Of a stretch of 39,806 nt of DNA, positions 39,209 to 39,806 are shown piece after piece. A program made the translations under genes and the position numbers. Origin of the DNA: Streptomyces griseus (GTDB taxonomy: Bacteria; Actinomycetota; Actinomycetes; Streptomycetales; Streptomycetaceae); the NCBI GenBank assembly GCA_002154345.1, contig MUNB01000150.1, positions 1 to 39,806 of the forward strand, given 5' to 3'. The notes beneath the pieces are model-generated. The model saw nothing but the letters and a program-made list of their open reading frames with translations, did no database searches and was not told the DNA's origin. How positions within the stretch are numbered: the stretch's first letter is position 1; every line of letters starts with the position of its first letter.

Positions 39209-39806
39209 GACCCGCGGGCCCCTGGACCACGGGTCCTTGAGTCATCGCCCCCTGAACCACCGGACGCGACGCCTCCCGTACGAGGCGGAGCGCGCGGCTG
39301 TCCGCGGCGTCGTCGCCCGGCACCGGGACGATCACACAGGACAGCGCGAGGCGTAACGCGATCTCGCCGCGCCCGTCGGCGGCCCCGGGCGTCGCGGCCG
39401 CCATCCGGTCCCGTACCAGCGCGAGCAGTTGCCCGGGGGTCGGCGGCGGTCGCACGGCGGCCGGACGCCCCCGGGAGCCCGGCCGGCGGTCCGGGCGGGG
39501 CAGCCCCTCCGCCCAGTGCCCCGTGAGCAGCGCCTTGACCAGCGCGTCCCCGCGGGCGGCCCGTACGGTCCAGAGCGCCACGGCGGCCGGACGGTCGGGC
39601 GCGGGGGCGGTCAGGGCACGGTCCACCCCGGCGAGATAGCCGTCGGCGGCCCGTCGCAGCAGCGCCTCGGCCAGTCCGTCCTTGGTGCCGAACTCGTTGT
39701 GGAGGGTCTGCCGCGAGACACCCGCCAGGGCGGCCACGTCGACCATGCGCACGGCGCACCAGGGCCCGTCGTCCAGCGCCCGGAGGGCGGCGTCCAGCAG
39801 GGCCTG
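39165..39806 (-). CDS. TetR-family transcriptional regulator, N-terminus cut by window edge
   Basis: The open frame runs to the right edge; in-window residues begin QALLDAALRALDDGPWCAVR and continue MVDVAALAGVSRQTLHNEF, the TetR helix-turn-helix, then GTKDGLAEALLRRA. The initiator lies outside the window; the internal GTG at 39752 would cut off helix 1 and is not the start. The C-terminal ligand domain is Arg/Pro/Ala-rich and of unknown specificity. It converges on the SMR exporter with a 44-bp overlap, so regulation of that exporter is possible but not shown. Confidence 0.85.
   Translation of the reverse strand, partial: QALLDAALRALDDGPWCAVRMVDVAALAGVSRQTLHNEFGTKDGLAEALLRRAADGYLAGVDRALTAPAPDRPAAVALWTVRAARGDALVKALLTGHWAEGLPRPDRRPGSRGRPAAVRPPPTPGQLLALVRDRMAAATPGAADGRGEIALRLALSCVIVPVPGDDAADSRALRLVREASRPVVQGAMTQGPVVQGPAGLSARSPTAGGRSHR

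Noticed and set aside
39165-39752. Complete TetR protein starting at 39752
   Set aside because: The frame continues upstream to the edge with a typical TetR helix 1 (ALLDAALRAL), so the gene is truncated by the window.
1-39806. CRISPR arrays, tRNA/rRNA genes, prophage or intact insertion sequences
   Set aside because: None of the required repeat patterns, cloverleaf sequences, phage genes or transposases was seen.

Overview
The window is chromosomal DNA from a Streptomyces or very close relative. It has very high GC with strong third-position GC bias, GTG starts, ATGA/GTGA gene overlaps, and actinobacterial marker genes: WblE (WhiB family), SigH with its anti-sigma factor, SigR-RsrA, the DasR/DasABC system and a B12-controlled class Ia ribonucleotide reductase. 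From memory, the gene order from about 6.6 kb to the end follows the Streptomyces coelicolor SCO5244-SCO5211 block in reverse. The first 6.4 kb looks like a less conserved insertion or flank.

Layout. 1-1.64 kb (minus strand): a family 2B encapsulin shell gene (cyclic-nucleotide-binding domain plus HK97-type shell) followed by the start of a polyprenyl diphosphate synthase, its probable cargo or partner, cut by the left edge. 1.8-3.6 kb: a nitric-oxide module, nsrR and hmp, each with a recognisable NsrR operator. 3.6-6.4 kb: a PLP-dependent ACC deaminase/D-cysteine desulfhydrase-like enzyme, a CPA1 Na+/H+ antiporter and a small UBP-type zinc finger. 6.6-8.0 kb: the stress sigma factor SigH and its RsbW-like antagonist. 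8.0-12.0 kb: a membrane protein, a 164-bp MITE-like element, a diacylglycerol kinase-like lipid kinase, wblE, and a PdtaS-like histidine kinase.

12.1-20.6 kb is the aminosugar block: a two-SIS-domain sugar isomerase, nagB, the dasABC transporter, dasD (intracellular beta-N-acetylglucosaminidase) and the GntR regulator dasR. DasR operators (dre) are visible at dasA (two), between the SIS gene and nagB, and, less expectedly, upstream of the histidine kinase. Imported chitobiose/GlcNAc is cleaved by DasD and, after phosphorylation and deacetylation elsewhere, deaminated by NagB. DasR senses the resulting aminosugar phosphates.

20.8-24.6 kb: cstA with its YbdD-like partner, then a lipoprotein and a GNAT acetyltransferase. 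24.6-29.65 kb: possible NrdR boxes, a cobalamin riboswitch, nrdA-nrdB and the AraC-type nrdS. 29.7-32.3 kb (minus): a secreted M15 peptidase with a peptidoglycan-binding domain, peptide deformylase and a TPR-like protein. 32.7-34.6 kb (minus): rsrA, sigR (with a SigR-type promoter and an N-terminally extended form) and an alpha/beta hydrolase. 34.7-39.8 kb: an SRAP (HMCES/YedK) protein, an M50-like membrane protease, aroA, rsgA, a SugE/Gdx-type SMR exporter and a TetR regulator running off the right edge.

Most operons end in long perfect GC-rich hairpins, listed individually. I saw no rRNA, tRNA, CRISPR array, intact insertion sequence or prophage.
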